A stretch of 64,000 bases of DNA from Rebecca billardiae RCC1528 (Eukaryota; Haptophyta). The number at the start of each line of letters is the position of its first letter. Positions within the stretch are counted from its first letter, which is position 1. The notes under the pieces are model-generated. The model was given only the letters and a program-made list of their open reading frames with translations. It did no database searches and was not told where the DNA came from. Shown here one piece after another: positions 21,801-31,768 of this stretch. Location of the stretch: NCBI GenBank assembly GCA_965240325.2, contig OZ251229.1, positions 1,984,001-2,048,000 of the forward strand, in the 5' to 3' direction. Both the position numbers and the translations under genes were made by a program.

Positions 21801-23745
21801 GCGCCAACGCGCCCCTGCCCCGCGCCCACGCGCCGCACTGGCGCCCTGCGCCGTGCGCGCGCCTCCGCCGGCGCATCGCCGACGTCTGGCCCCACCTGGC
21901 GCCGTACGATCTCGGCGCGCAGCGTGGAATCGCGCGGCAGCTGCACGACGCCGCCTCCCAGCGCCGTAAAGTCCGCAGTGTTGCCGCGCTGCGAGTAGTG
22001 GAACTCGATGCCTGCGTCCGCGCAGTGCTCGACCGACAGCAGCGGCGCCGTGACGCGCCGCGACGCCCACGCCTCGATCTCAAGCGTGAGGACCTTGTCG
22101 CTGTCGTCGTCTGCCGCAAGCTTGACCACCAGGGTCCCGCGGTGAGTGACCCGCTCCCGCGCACCGTTCCCCCACTCGATCTGACATGCGCCGTCCACCG
22201 GGGTAAGATTCGTCAAATCCTCGGCCATGGCGATGTTCTTCCGTGCGCCAGTGTCAAACACCAACGCCCGCGTGTTGTCCTCCGGCGGCGCCACGCGTGC
22301 CTCGGCCGCCCGCGCCGCGACGATCTCGATGTCCTCGTCGCGCTGCGCCCTGCCGCCGATAGCCGCGCCAATAGGCGCCAAGCCGAGTCCGGCGCCGGCG
22401 CCGCCGCCATCTCCGGCGTCAGCGTCACCGTCGCCACCAACGGCGCCGTCGGGCTCGTCCCCCTGCTCTGGAGCGAACGCGACCTGCGTGCGGACCGTGC
22501 CGCCGCCGTTGCCATTACCGACCACGGCGCGGGTGCTGCCCCCGCCACCGCCGCCGCCACCGCCACCGCCGCTCCGATGTGAGCCACGGCTGCGATCCGA
22601 CCGCGTCGACGCCGCGTCATCGCCAGCGTTCGAGTCGCGATCAGCCTGCGTCACCTGCGGGCAGTAACGCTTGATATGCCCCACGGCGCCGCACTTGTAG
22701 CAGCGCGGCCCGTGCGCGTCGTCGGAGTCGTCCTGGCCTCCGCGGCCGGCGCCGCGGCCAGTGCCGCCGCCGCCACCGCCACGACCTCCGCCGCCGCCAC
22801 CACGGCCAGCCGGCGACGTCGTGTCGCCGCCGCCGCCACCCGCCGACGCCGCCGCCGCCTGCGCCAGGCGGAGCCCGTCGATTGGGTGCGCGCGGGTAGC
22901 GCCGCCGCCTCCTGGCGTGCGGCCACCCGCCCCTGGGCGCCCAGGGCCGCCGCGGTCAACCTGCTTGCCCTTGGAGAAGTCCCAGTCCTCGAACTTGCCG
23001 TTGAGCTCGTGCACGAGCTCCTGCACGTCGAAGTTCGTCACGGTCCTGTAGTCCTTCGACTCGTACCGCGTCCGCATCTCGATGCCCGCGCCCACCGACG
23101 GAATGAACTCGATGAGCCGCGCAAGCATCTCCGCCGCTGGCGCTGCGTCACTCAGCTCCTGCAGCAGCACGTGGTTGTGCTGTAGCACCTGGAAGAGCTC
23201 GAGGGCGCCGACGCCGTCCTTGCCGCAGTCCGGCAGGACCGTCCGATGCCAGCGTGCCCGCACCGACATGTACTTCCGCATGTCATCGGGCTTGCGCATG
23301 CGCAGGATCGTCTTCCACAGGTACAGGAATTCGCGCCCCGGCGTAAGTGCGCCCCGGCGCGCGCGCTCCTCCTGCACCTCCGGCTGCGTCTCCATGAGGC
23401 GGTTGATGTGCTGCCACGCAGCCTCCGTCACCCACGACCGCAGCTCGGTGCGTAAGAAAGCCATCCCTTTCTCGTACTGCGCCCCGGCGTACTTGGCGGG
23501 GTCCGCCTCGTCGCCGTCCGGCGCTGCCTCCAACACGCTCTGTCGGAGCTTGATGTCCAGCATAGCATGCTCGCTCGCCTGCCGCTCATACATCTGTTCC
23601 TCGGTCTCGTGCTCGCGGCGGTAGAGCTCACGCGCGCGCGGATCGAGCGTCACGGCAGCGCCGCCCGCGGGCGCCGCGCCACCGATCCCGCCGGCGCCGC
23701 CCGTAGGCGCCGCGCCGACGCCGGCACCGCCCATAGGCGTCGCGC
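21779..23745 (-). pseudogene. copia gag C-terminal part, zinc knuckle and protease
   Basis: This frame holds the gag core (EQMYERQASEHAMLDIKLRQ onward), a Gly-rich linker, a zinc knuckle C-Y-K-C-G-A-V-G-H-I-K-R-Y-C (CX2CX4HX4C) at about 22649-22706, and an aspartic protease with D-T-G-A at about 22246-22258. It stops at 21779. It is out of frame with the gag N-terminus, the break lying in a Gly/Ala/Pro-rich stretch around 23.74 kb where slippage is likely. Confidence 0.85.
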
Positions 23746-24399
23746 CGTCAGTCCGCCAGCCGGCGCACCTGCAGCGCCGCCTGTGCCCACACCCGGACCG
23801 GGTGTGCCGGCCGCCGGACCCGGAGAAATTCCGGATCCGCCGCCCGCCGCCGGACCTGAACCCGGTCCGGTCGCCGTCGGGCCGCCCGGAGTGGCTAAAC
23901 CACTCCCCGCGCCCGCCGAGGCAGCCTGCGCGTAGCTTGGCCCCTGCCTCGCCCCCGCCGCCGCCGCCGCGCGTTCCGCCGCGGCCCGGCGCTCGGCGTG
24001 CTCGCGGCGCTCGTGCTCGTGGCGATGGCCGAGCAGCCGCTGCTGCAGCGCGTAGTTCTCACGCGCCAGGTCCATCCGCTCGGCACTGACCTTGATCATC
24101 TTCGCAGCGGATGGGTTGAATGTCTCCCACGTCGAGTTGTACTCCTCGAGCGTGTTGATGCGGTGCTCCGCGTTCGGGCCGTGCGTCACGATGATGCCGT
24201 TCAGTGCGGACATCGTAGCACCTTGCCCCGCCGGAAGCGCCGCCAGCTTGCTCGCCGATTGCGCGAGCCAACGCTGCTGAATCCCCTTGTCGTTGAGCAT
24301 CCCAACGTCAACCGAGCCGTAGTACCGGCCGCTCGTGCTCATCGGCGCGATCGATGAGAAAGCGCCGCGCGTACGATCCCTCCCGATCGCTGCATGCAT
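23740..24399 (-). pseudogene. copia gag N-terminal part
   Basis: It opens with an ATG at 24399, directly after the 5' LTR. An ATG at 24342 (MSTSGRYYGSVDVGML) is an alternative start. A helical segment rich in Arg/Glu/His (LAQSASKLAALPAG, ALQQRLLGHRHEHERREHAERR) is followed by a Gly/Pro/Ala repeat where the frame is lost relative to the rest of gag. Confidence 0.75.
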
Positions 24400-24400
24400 A

Positions 24401-25140
24401 TTGGGTAAACGCGAGCTCCGAGCGTCTCGAGCCCTGCTAAAAGCTCACCGGCACGTCCTCGGGCGCGTCGTCGGTGACGCCCACGAAGGCAATCTTGACT
24501 CTCGCTCCTCAGACGAGCGAAGGTAATCCTCCTGCCGCAACCAACTTTCGGTTGCGCAGGGTGACACGGCGTTTTGCGGCCCGGCTCGGGAATCTTGTAA
24601 CCTTCCTGAGCCCCGCTTCCGTGCGTCCGCCAATCGCAGGCGTTACCGACGCACCGCCGTAAGCTTACTTTTCCCCCACGTATGCGGTATTGGCAATAGA
24701 CGTGGTTAACGTTGATGATCGTGAGTAACCCACACCCGGAAACGTGTTTACGGGTGCACGTTGTCCGGACGTCCTGGACATCCGCGTGAATGAAACGCTC
24801 GGGGCACAATTTCGTTTCTTGGACCCGAACGATGGCGCCCGCCTGTGTCTCCGGCGTGCCATCGTACCGCGCTGCGCCGGGCCGTACCGCCCGCGCACGC
24901 GCCGCGCCCGTGTCGCCCCGCGTCCGCACTGCTGCGTCCGCGCTCCGCGTCCACGTCGCTCCGCGCCAGCGCTGCTGCGCTCGCGCTCCTGCCGCCGCGC
25001 GCGCCGCGCGCGCGCGCCGCCAGAGCCAGCCACTGCTCCGTAGCTGATGCCGCCGGCCCGCCTGGTGCGGCGCCGGCCCTGACGTCCCAGCGGCGACGCC
25101 ATCTGCTGAGATGCGCGCCCCAGGCTGCGTCAGCTCAACA
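24401..25140 (-). repeat. 5' LTR of the copia element
   Basis: 740 bp, directly flanked on the outside by cttatta. It should carry the element's promoter; no TATA-like site was singled out. Confidence 0.93.
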
Positions 25141-25147
25141 CTTATTA

Positions 25148-26180
25148 CTTATCAGTGATGGGATTGTGCGTATAGCGAACCAGCCAATGGCTAGTCTCCG
25201 TTTCTACGGCTTTTAGGCGGCCAGATCCGCAGATAGTAGTAACTGTAGCTAACGGTCCCAGTTAACGTTTCTTAACGTGACAGCTCCTTATTGCCCGCGA
25301 TTGATTGCCTGTGTTGCTTGTCTGGCACTGTTTGTTTGCGCAGTAGCGCTGTCGTACCGGCGTGCTGCGTTGCGCCCGCCGGCCCGCGACGCGGCTGCGC
25401 CGAGCTTGCGCCGTGCGGCCAGTGAGGCCGGGGGCGTGACTGCCATGATTGCGAAGCCGAATATATTTGTGTTGACGAATGATCGTCACGTCAGAATGCC
25501 AGCACGCTATGCCAGCGACGGTCACGGTCCGACCAGTGATATTATTATAGTGCTAGCTAAGTTTCCGATGCCACTGATAGCTGCCCCGTAAATCGATATC
25601 CCGTTATACATCATTTAATGCTGGCGGCTGTGGCGGCAGACTTGAGTCTAGTGAGTTGAGTCACTTGACGAGACTGATGATGATCGGGTTGACTGATGAC
25701 TTACTATAACTAATACTAACTGCTGCCGACCGTAGCAGTTAATTCCTGTGCGGCCCTTGAGCGGTCTGTCAGTGCTAGACGGTCTGCTACTGAGTGCAGA
25801 GTGGTCTGACAGGGCTATGAGTTACAGATGAACACCGTCAGAGTTGATGGCTCTGGATCGGAGGGTAGTCTTAGTCTCAGGGTAGTCCGCGGCAACAGCC
25901 ATGTCCCGCCGCTGTGCTGACGTGTGCGGCCGTGCGATACTGCGCTTGGCGGCCCGGCGGCCTGCGTGTCGGCGCGGAGCCGGGTGGGTCACTCGCGGGG
26001 CGGAGTGAGTCTCATCTGTGACGGGGAGAGCCTTGGCCGCCAGGAGTCAACGGGGCACCGTGCGCTGGCGGCCAAGCCGCAATGCCGGGGACGGTGCGCA
26101 ATGGATCTTTCACTTCTTCGACGACGGCGACAGCGACGCCCCTGCAAATGCTGGCGTCGACACTTGACGCAAATGCGCGT
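25148..26180. other. Intergenic, nothing recognised
   Basis: Mixed and locally AT-richer sequence between the retrotransposon and the FUN14-type gene. Short open frames lack motifs. No tRNA or repeat shared with the rest of the window was seen. Confidence 0.5.
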
Positions 26181-26672
26181 TCAATCTTGCTTGTACCCGG
26201 CCGCGAAGCCCGCAGCAAAGCCCGACACACTGCTGAGCCCGTGGTCGGTGAGGAGGTGGACCAACTTTTGACTTGCAAAGGTGTAGTCGTCACGATCGAG
26301 CTTGCCATCCTTGTTGAAGTCTGCCAGACTGAGAATGTAGCGCTCCAGCTCGGTGTAATTGATCGATATGAAGCCTGCCTTCGACAGGATGCTAAGTGCA
26401 ATAAACGCAATGCCCACGCCCAGGGATACCCCACCTGTGACTGCGCGAGCAGCTTTTCCAGAGCAATATCCCAGGATGCCGCTAACGGTGGCCGCGCCAC
26501 CGTGTGCTGTGATATTGGCGGGCATGACCATGGCTATGAGTGGGCGCAGGATGCCCGTACTACCCAGCTCTGGGCGCGTCGCCGCCCCCCCATGACGACT
26601 TGCCGAGCTAGATTCCGCCGCCGCAGCCGCGGCGACAAAACCGACGAGGGTCAACACGACGAGGCCGCGCAT
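26181..26672 (-). CDS. FUN14-domain protein with signal peptide and EF-hand
   Basis: About 163 aa from the ATG at 26672. MRGLVVLTLVGFVAAAAAAESSS is a clear signal-type N-terminus. The core (GILGYCSGKAARAVTGGVSLGVGIAFIALSILSKAGFISINYTELERYI) matches the FUN14 family pattern: glycine-rich G-x-x-S/A-G-x-x-x-K helix, second helix, then a G-(F/Y)-I-x-(I/V)-(N/D) turn. FUNDC1, the best-known member, is a mitophagy receptor of the outer mitochondrial membrane. Next comes one EF-hand loop D-F-N-K-D-G-K-L-D-R-D-D. This suggests a calcium-responsive variant. The Gly/Ala tail AAGFAAGYKQD could be a third weak membrane contact. Divergent from a TPR gene 136 bp away. Confidence 0.78.
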   Translation of the reverse strand: MRGLVVLTLVGFVAAAAAAESSSASRHGGAATRPELGSTGILRPLIAMVMPANITAHGGAATVSGILGYCSGKAARAVTGGVSLGVGIAFIALSILSKAGFISINYTELERYILSLADFNKDGKLDRDDYTFASQKLVHLLTDHGLSSVSGFAAGFAAGYKQD

Positions 26673-26808
26673 CGGCGAGGCTGTCGTTCCGGCGCCGAGG
26701 AAAATGCATGCATGCTGGCTGTGATGCCGGTTCATTAATTTACGACATGACGACTTTCTTTGGTCTTCCAGACGACCACGCGGACCGGCCGCGGCACGGA
26801 CTGCGGCG
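26673..26808. promoter_or_regulatory. Shared 5' region of the FUN14 and TPR genes
   Basis: 136 bp separates two divergent ATGs, so both promoters and 5' UTRs must fit here. The DNA is noticeably less GC-rich than the flanking genes (tgcatgcatgc, ttcattaatttacg). No factor site can be named. Confidence 0.5.
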
Positions 26809-28245
26809 ATGTCGACCCCCCTCTTCGACGCGCGCCTGCTTGGCGAGGACTCGAGCGACGAGGGCGAAGGCGAGCGCAGCGTCGACTTCCCAGCGGACGT
26901 CGACTGGGCGCGCTTCTCCGCGGCCGACTTCCTCGCGCACCGCGTCGACCCGGCGTGGGAGCGCTGGAAGGCGCGCGGCAATGCGGCGTTGCAGGCCGGC
27001 CAGCTGGAGCGCGCACGCAAGATGTACACGCACGCGTACGAGATCGCGGTGGGCGAACTCGAGGGCGGGGCCGTCAACGCGTTCATCGACGCGCTACTCA
27101 CCTGGCCCGAAGGCAGCGCGCAGCTGCAGCTCGGCGAGCACGATGACGCGCTCTGCTCGATCATCGGCATGCTGCCGACGCAGGGCGACGAGCTCACCGT
27201 GCCCGTCCCCGGCGAGGCGCTGAGCGAGGGCGAGGACGGGAGCGTGACGGCGCGCATGCCCAACCGCCCCGCCGCGATCGCCCTGAGCAACCGCGCCGCC
27301 GTGCACCTCCGGCTGGGCGAGCCGAAGCGCGCGCTGCAGGACGCGCGCGCCGCCACCAAGCGCTGCCCCGAATACGTGAAGGGACACTTCCGGGAAGTGC
27401 AGGCGCTCAAGGCGCTGGGCAAGCACGCGCAGGCGCGCCAGGCGGAGCGCACCCTGCAGGGCTTCAATATGCTGCTCGGCACGCGCATGATGGCGCCCAG
27501 CCACGTCCTCCTCAGCGCCGGCTGGATCGGCTGGGAAGACCACATGCTGAGCTACGAGCCGATCCGAATGCGCATGCAGCTCCGATGGCTGCGCCGCCAG
27601 CTGCGCGCGGCCGCGGCGTACTTGCGCGAGCTGGGCGGGATGGACGCGCTGCACCTCAAGGCGAACGCCTCGCTCGTCGACTTCCAGGGCGGGCAGATGC
27701 TCGTGCTCGGCGCCGACGTCGCCCTCCGCCGCTCCGTCCTGCTCGCGGCCGGCCCCAGCGGCCCCATCAAGTCGCTGCGCGTGAACGCGCACGCGCCGTC
27801 AATCAGCTCGATGATCGTGGAGTGCAAGAACGAGCCCGACCAGCTCGCGCTGCCGCCGCACGGCAAGGCGACGCCCACCGCGCTCGCGGGCTCCGTCGGC
27901 GTCATCGCGCGCTTCCTCCTGGACATGCACTCCGCACGCCTCACCCCGACAGTGCTGACGCTCGGGCAGGGGCTTCACGGCCAGCGCGAGATGCTGGCCC
28001 GCGCGCTGCCCCGCACGATGGCGCGCCTGCGCGCGGGCCAGCTCATCAGCCAGGAGACGATCAAGGAGGACATGTCCCCCGACGGCGCGCGCAGCCCGGC
28101 ACCGCCCGTCGACGGCATCCGGATCCCCGCCCTCGTGCATACCCTCAGCACGATGGCTTCCGAGGACAACGGCGTGCCCGTGTCGCCGGACGACCTGTCG
28201 GCATGGAGGGCGGCCGACCTGGACGATCGGCGGAGCATGGCCTGA
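26809..28245 (+). CDS. TPR-repeat protein of unknown function
   Basis: About 478 aa, single exon. The N-terminus is acidic (EDSSDEGEGE). Tetratricopeptide-type helices are seen at about residues 50-80 (WERWKARGNAALQAGQLERARKMY...) and 160-215 (AAIALSNRAAVHLRLGEPKRALQDARAATKRCPEYVKGHFREVQALKALGKHAQA), with the usual W-x-x-x-G-N, A-x-x-N-R-A and P-x-Y-x-K-x-x-x-R residues. That pattern resembles carboxylate-clamp TPRs of Hsp70/Hsp90 co-chaperones. The remaining 260 residues form an unrecognised alpha/beta-looking domain. A binding role is inferred; the partner is unknown. Confidence 0.75.
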   Translation: MSTPLFDARLLGEDSSDEGEGERSVDFPADVDWARFSAADFLAHRVDPAWERWKARGNAALQAGQLERARKMYTHAYEIAVGELEGGAVNAFIDALLTWPEGSAQLQLGEHDDALCSIIGMLPTQGDELTVPVPGEALSEGEDGSVTARMPNRPAAIALSNRAAVHLRLGEPKRALQDARAATKRCPEYVKGHFREVQALKALGKHAQARQAERTLQGFNMLLGTRMMAPSHVLLSAGWIGWEDHMLSYEPIRMRMQLRWLRRQLRAAAAYLRELGGMDALHLKANASLVDFQGGQMLVLGADVALRRSVLLAAGPSGPIKSLRVNAHAPSISSMIVECKNEPDQLALPPHGKATPTALAGSVGVIARFLLDMHSARLTPTVLTLGQGLHGQREMLARALPRTMARLRAGQLISQETIKEDMSPDGARSPAPPVDGIRIPALVHTLSTMASEDNGVPVSPDDLSAWRAADLDDRRSMA

Positions 28246-29291
28246 TGGGCAGCGGCGTGGGGCCGGCGACGGCGAGGGAGGAGCGTAGCGCAGAGAGGGG
28301 CGTGATTCACAGTTTCATGATACGCGGATTACGGCGGCGGATGACGAGTCAGACATGACGAGTGTCTGGCCTGTTTTATTTCTACGAGAGCCCAACGGCG
28401 ACATTCGCCAAAACCGGGTAAAATGGCCGCTTGCCCGCTGGTGGTGGGTGCCGGCGCGATTGCGGAGTAGGGATGGCACGTCGTTGGCGCATGTTCGTAC
28501 TAGGGCGCTGAGCTGTAGCGAAAGGTGTTGCCAAGGCATGCTGCTTAGCCTTGCCATGGTGCTTCGCCATGACACAGAGGTCACTCGCAGCGCACGGCGG
28601 TGTGACGATCGCCGCGGCGCCGCGGCGGCAAACCGCAGTTGCGGGCGCGCTGCGAGCTGCAAGCACTCTGCCTTGGCTGCGTCGCGCCCGTGTCAGTTGT
28701 TGAACCAGGATTGTTGAACAACCGATGGGCTGCAAACGATACCAGCTACACTCGCTCCGCCGCCACTTCCTTGTCGAGCGTGAGATGCTTCCGTTGCGTG
28801 CGCTCGCATGCAGCTTGCCGCCTGCATTTGAACGTGGTCACGGCAGGTTGGTGGGCTGGTTGCTCAGGCCTCCTCGGCGTAGATGACGACAGGGTGCGTC
28901 CCACGCGCACCCACGACGCGGGAAAGGCGTGCACACGCGTCCTCGCGCATCTGGCAGGCTGCAGTCTTGGCCAAGATGATGCCAGAACAAGCCTGCCAGT
29001 GCCTCGCCGCGCGGGCGCGAGCGCGCAGAGAGATCTGGCTTCTGACCCGTGCTCTTCAGTGTACCTCGTGTGCGACGACGACGAGGCGGACGAGCGCCGC
29101 AACTGGATTCCTGCACTCACCGGTCACCGAGGAGTGCAGGAATCGCATTCCTCGCGCACGCCGGGGCCGCCATCGGCCGTGAGAGGTACACTGAACGGGG
29201 CGTGACACCGATTCCCACTGGCGGGCACGGGTTTGTCGCCGTGACATACTGTAGTAAATGGAATCTGGTAGAAATAAAACAGGCCGTCATC

Positions 29292-29370
<79 letters not shown>

Positions 29371-29498
29371 CGAACCTGAGCCTGATTCAGTCTGATTCAG
29401 ACGATTTTACCGTTTTATACACGCGGTAGGTTTAGCCGGTTTATTTATTGCCCCGGCCTTATTAGCCTTATGGCACTTGATGGCGCGATATGTAGATG
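28246..29498. other. Gene-free region with short inverted repeats
   Basis: No convincing coding sequence. It contains a 17-bp inverted pair ggcctgttttatttcta (about 28366-28382) and its complement (about 29269-29286), a nested near-palindrome at about 29056-29198 with arms ttcagtgtacctc and gattcctgcactc, and a (TA)n tract at 29295-29369. Confidence 0.55.
29295..29369. repeat. (AT)n microsatellite
   Basis: About 37 uninterrupted AT units. Confidence 0.97.
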
Positions 29499-29555
29499 AT
29501 CGGCTACGCCGATCTTCGGGTAGTGAACAACGAAGTTGATGGCGCACGGCCCTGG
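29499..29555. repeat. 56-bp hairpin-rich repeat, copy 1
   Basis: Nearly identical, in the same orientation, to 38754-38810. It contains three potential stem-loops: gatcggc-tac-gccgatc, a cttcg...cgaag pair, and ggc...gccc. It starts about 23 nt beyond the stop of the disrupted minus-strand frame at 29579. The plus strand could also encode a 20-residue peptide, MIGYADLRVVNNEVDGARPW. Its identity is unknown. Confidence 0.75.
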
Positions 29556-29578
29556 TAGTTGTCGCGTTCTTCACCGAA

Positions 29579-30330
29579 TCACTGTGAATTTATCACTACG
29601 ATGCGCGCGCCCGGCGCCGTCGCCGTGCAGGAGGCGCGGGCGCGAGTAATCCGGACTCGATCGACGGCCTCGGGGGGCTGGGCCGTGTCGAACTCGACGC
29701 GCAGCAGCCGCAGCGCCTCCGCCCGGTGCGCTTCGGGCAGCCCTGCTGTGGCCGCGCGCAGCGCTGAGGAGATCGCGCTCGGCAGCCCGTCCGTCAGCCT
29801 CGCACAGCCTCGCGCGCCGGCGGGATCGGCGCAGCGTCGGACAAGCTCGCGCAGCTCGTCGTCGGCGTCGGCGGGGAAGAGCGTCGCGAGCAGCCGCGGC
29901 TCGAGCCTGTCTACGATGTCCCGCAGCCGCAGCAGCCGCTCCTTGCACGCCCTCGGCGTCTTCCCCTCGAATGCGGGCCACGCGCGCTGCGAGGTCGCGT
30001 GCAGCAGCGCATACTGCGACTGCAGCAGGCCAATGTCCCGCGGCTCGAGCCTGTCTACGATGTCCCGCAGCCGCAGCAGCCGCTCCTTGCACGCCCTCGG
30101 CGTCTTCCCCTCGAATGCGGGCCACGCGCGCTGCGAGGTCGCGTGCAGCACGTGCGCCGATACTGCGACTGCAGCAGGCCAATGTCCCGTGATCGATCGT
30201 CCACGACGAGTCGTTCTGCGTGTAGAAGCGCAGGACGCGCTGGTCGTGCATGGTGCGCAGCGCGGTGTGCAAGCGCGCGAACGCGCGCTCGGGCGAGTCC
30301 TCCAGCAAGAGCTCGTCCTGCGGCTCGGTG
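29579..30330 (-). pseudogene. Disrupted gene with internal 144-bp tandem duplication
   Basis: Minus-strand coding-like segments appear in two frames. The upstream part reads DSPERAFARLHTALRTMHDQ then VLRFYTQNDSSWTIDH; the downstream part reads AWPAFEGKTPRACKERLLRL and LEPRLLATLFPADADDELRE up to a TGA at 29579. The W...KTPRACKERLLRL pattern is reminiscent of a SANT/Myb helix set but too short to name. The segment at 29894-30037 is repeated at 30038-30187 (period 144, frame-preserving), but the second copy is 5 nt longer, which breaks the frame. It could be a relic, or a gene whose introns were not resolved. Confidence 0.4.
29894..30187. repeat. 144-bp tandem duplication
   Basis: Two adjacent copies starting ccgcggctcgagcctgtc. 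They differ mainly by a 5-nt length change near the distal end (agcgcatactgcg against acgtgcgccgatactgcg). Confidence 0.92.
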
Positions 30331-30839
30331 CCCGGCTGCCGCTCTCCCTGCCTGCGCGCCGCCGCACGCCGCGCGGACAGACAGCGTCGCCATCACAGCC
30401 GGTGGGTAACGAGGCTGAGCAGTGGTAGCCAGGCGAAGCATCGTCGCGGGCGAAGCTGCGCTGGGTGATGCAGCTCGGGTCGGTGGGCAAGTCGCACCCC
30501 GCCGTCGGTCGCCTCCACGCCCCAGGCTCGCTCGAGGTCGAGTCACCTGCGCGGCGCGGCAGTCCGATGGCCGTGTTCGTGAACGTACTTCGTCGGCGGG
30601 CGCCGACGCCGCGGGCCGGGCGGGGTGTACACTTTGGGCCGAAGACGCATGGCAGGGCGGGGCGCGTGGGGTGAGCGAGGCACGAATGCGATGCCGACGG
30701 CTGTTGGGACCCGCCGCAGCTGCAGTGCGCGCACCTGCGCTGAGTCGCGCGCACCGGCACGCAAAACGAGAGCCTTTTCGGCTTTGAGCCTCCGATCGCC
30801 CTCGGTCGCTCGGCGTGTGCCGGGGCCGCCAAATAACGC

Positions 30840-31768
30840 TTACGGGTAAGATTCCCTCATTTGGTCATATCACTTAGTCGGCCACCCCCGCACGGGCGCA
30901 TATATTCTGGTCGAAGCGAACCGCCGTTTTTGTAAGTTTGTATAATTATAAGTTAATCTCATAAATGGTACGGCGAAACGGTGCGAAAACGCGTGCCTAG
31001 GCGTTTTTTATTAGGCGAAGATCTGGCAGGGTTCATTTCGCGGGTACCAATAGACAAACGAGCCGCGATGACGAACGTCGTGCCATAATACGTTGATACT
31101 GAAACGTTGTTTTTGCTGAAGTGTGGTTCTCTTCAGAGGAGAAGGATAATAGGAGACGATACTTTACTCTTTGAATTGGAATCAGCAAACCAAAAGTGTA
31201 TATCAGCAGGAGAATCACGAACGGCCCACCATAATTATCAGAAAGATGCAGACGCCTTTGTCCTATTCGAGTTCGATTTCTTCTATTACTTACTATCCAA
31301 GGATTAAGGAGCAGTACAAACGCAATCATGAGCAGCGATATCGAGTCAAATGCGGATTTCACACCTAAATCCACCTACAAAAATCCCCCAAATCCTGCGC
31401 GCATCCTCTTTTTTGATTTTGCGGAGCACGTGCGCCGCCCCCCCCGGCTTTCGCTCACGCTCAGACCTTTCGGGGGGGCCGTGCGCCATAAAGATATGAT
31501 ATATGCCGCTGCGATGTATTATAAATTATGATGACACTACTGTCTTATTACACAGCAGCATGCAGCGAGACCCGCCGGTGTCGACCTGGGCTCTGGCGCC
31601 GGCGGTGACCGGATTACCTGTCATACGACTGTGGCAGCGCGCGGAAGTCTTCCGGATATTCCGGAACCTGTTTTTCCGACGCGAAAATGCGCATCGTCAT
31701 ATCGTCGCATAGGATGATCAGCCCGGCTCGGAGCGAGCCGGCCGCACTCAGCACGCACCGCGGCTGAG
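30840..31768. other. AT-richer island with a dispersed repeat
   Basis: Base composition drops sharply from the surrounding GC-rich DNA between about 30840 and 31560. No supported gene lies here. A minus-strand 113-aa frame (31033-31374) has hydrophobic stretches but no known motif and no codon bias like the neighbouring genes. The G/C-run repeat at 31373-31492 recurs at 45757-45893. The region may be a decayed mobile element. Confidence 0.45.
31373..31492 (+). repeat. Dispersed C/G-run repeat, copy 1
   Basis: About 115 bp in direct orientation with 45757-45893: a cggagcacgtgcgccg block, a C run, ggctttcgctcacgctcaga, a cctttcgg block, a G run, and gtgcgccata. Homopolymer lengths differ between copies. 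The complement reads as a Pro-rich ERSERERKPGG peptide in both, but no gene is supported. Confidence 0.8.

Larger units (their letters stand above)
17702..25140 (-). mobile_element. Ty1/copia-type LTR retrotransposon, complete but frame-broken
   Basis: The element runs right to left. Its LTRs are 24401-25140 (5') and 17702-18444 (3'). The internal order gag, protease, integrase, reverse transcriptase, RNase H is the copia order. A polypurine tract (GAGGGGGGG on the minus strand, 18445-18453) abuts the 3' LTR. A candidate target duplication cttatta lies at 17695-17701 and 25141-25147; 5 bp would be usual, and the LTR edges are ambiguous by one or two bases. The LTRs differ by three substitutions and a 3-bp indel, implying recent insertion, yet the coding region changes frame at about 23.74, 21.8 and 19.6 kb. 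Confidence 0.95.

Noticed and set aside
29499-29555. Self-cleaving ribozyme at the 56-bp repeat
   Set aside because: The hammerhead core (CUGAUGA and GAAA) is absent on both strands, and no other ribozyme class could be matched by eye.
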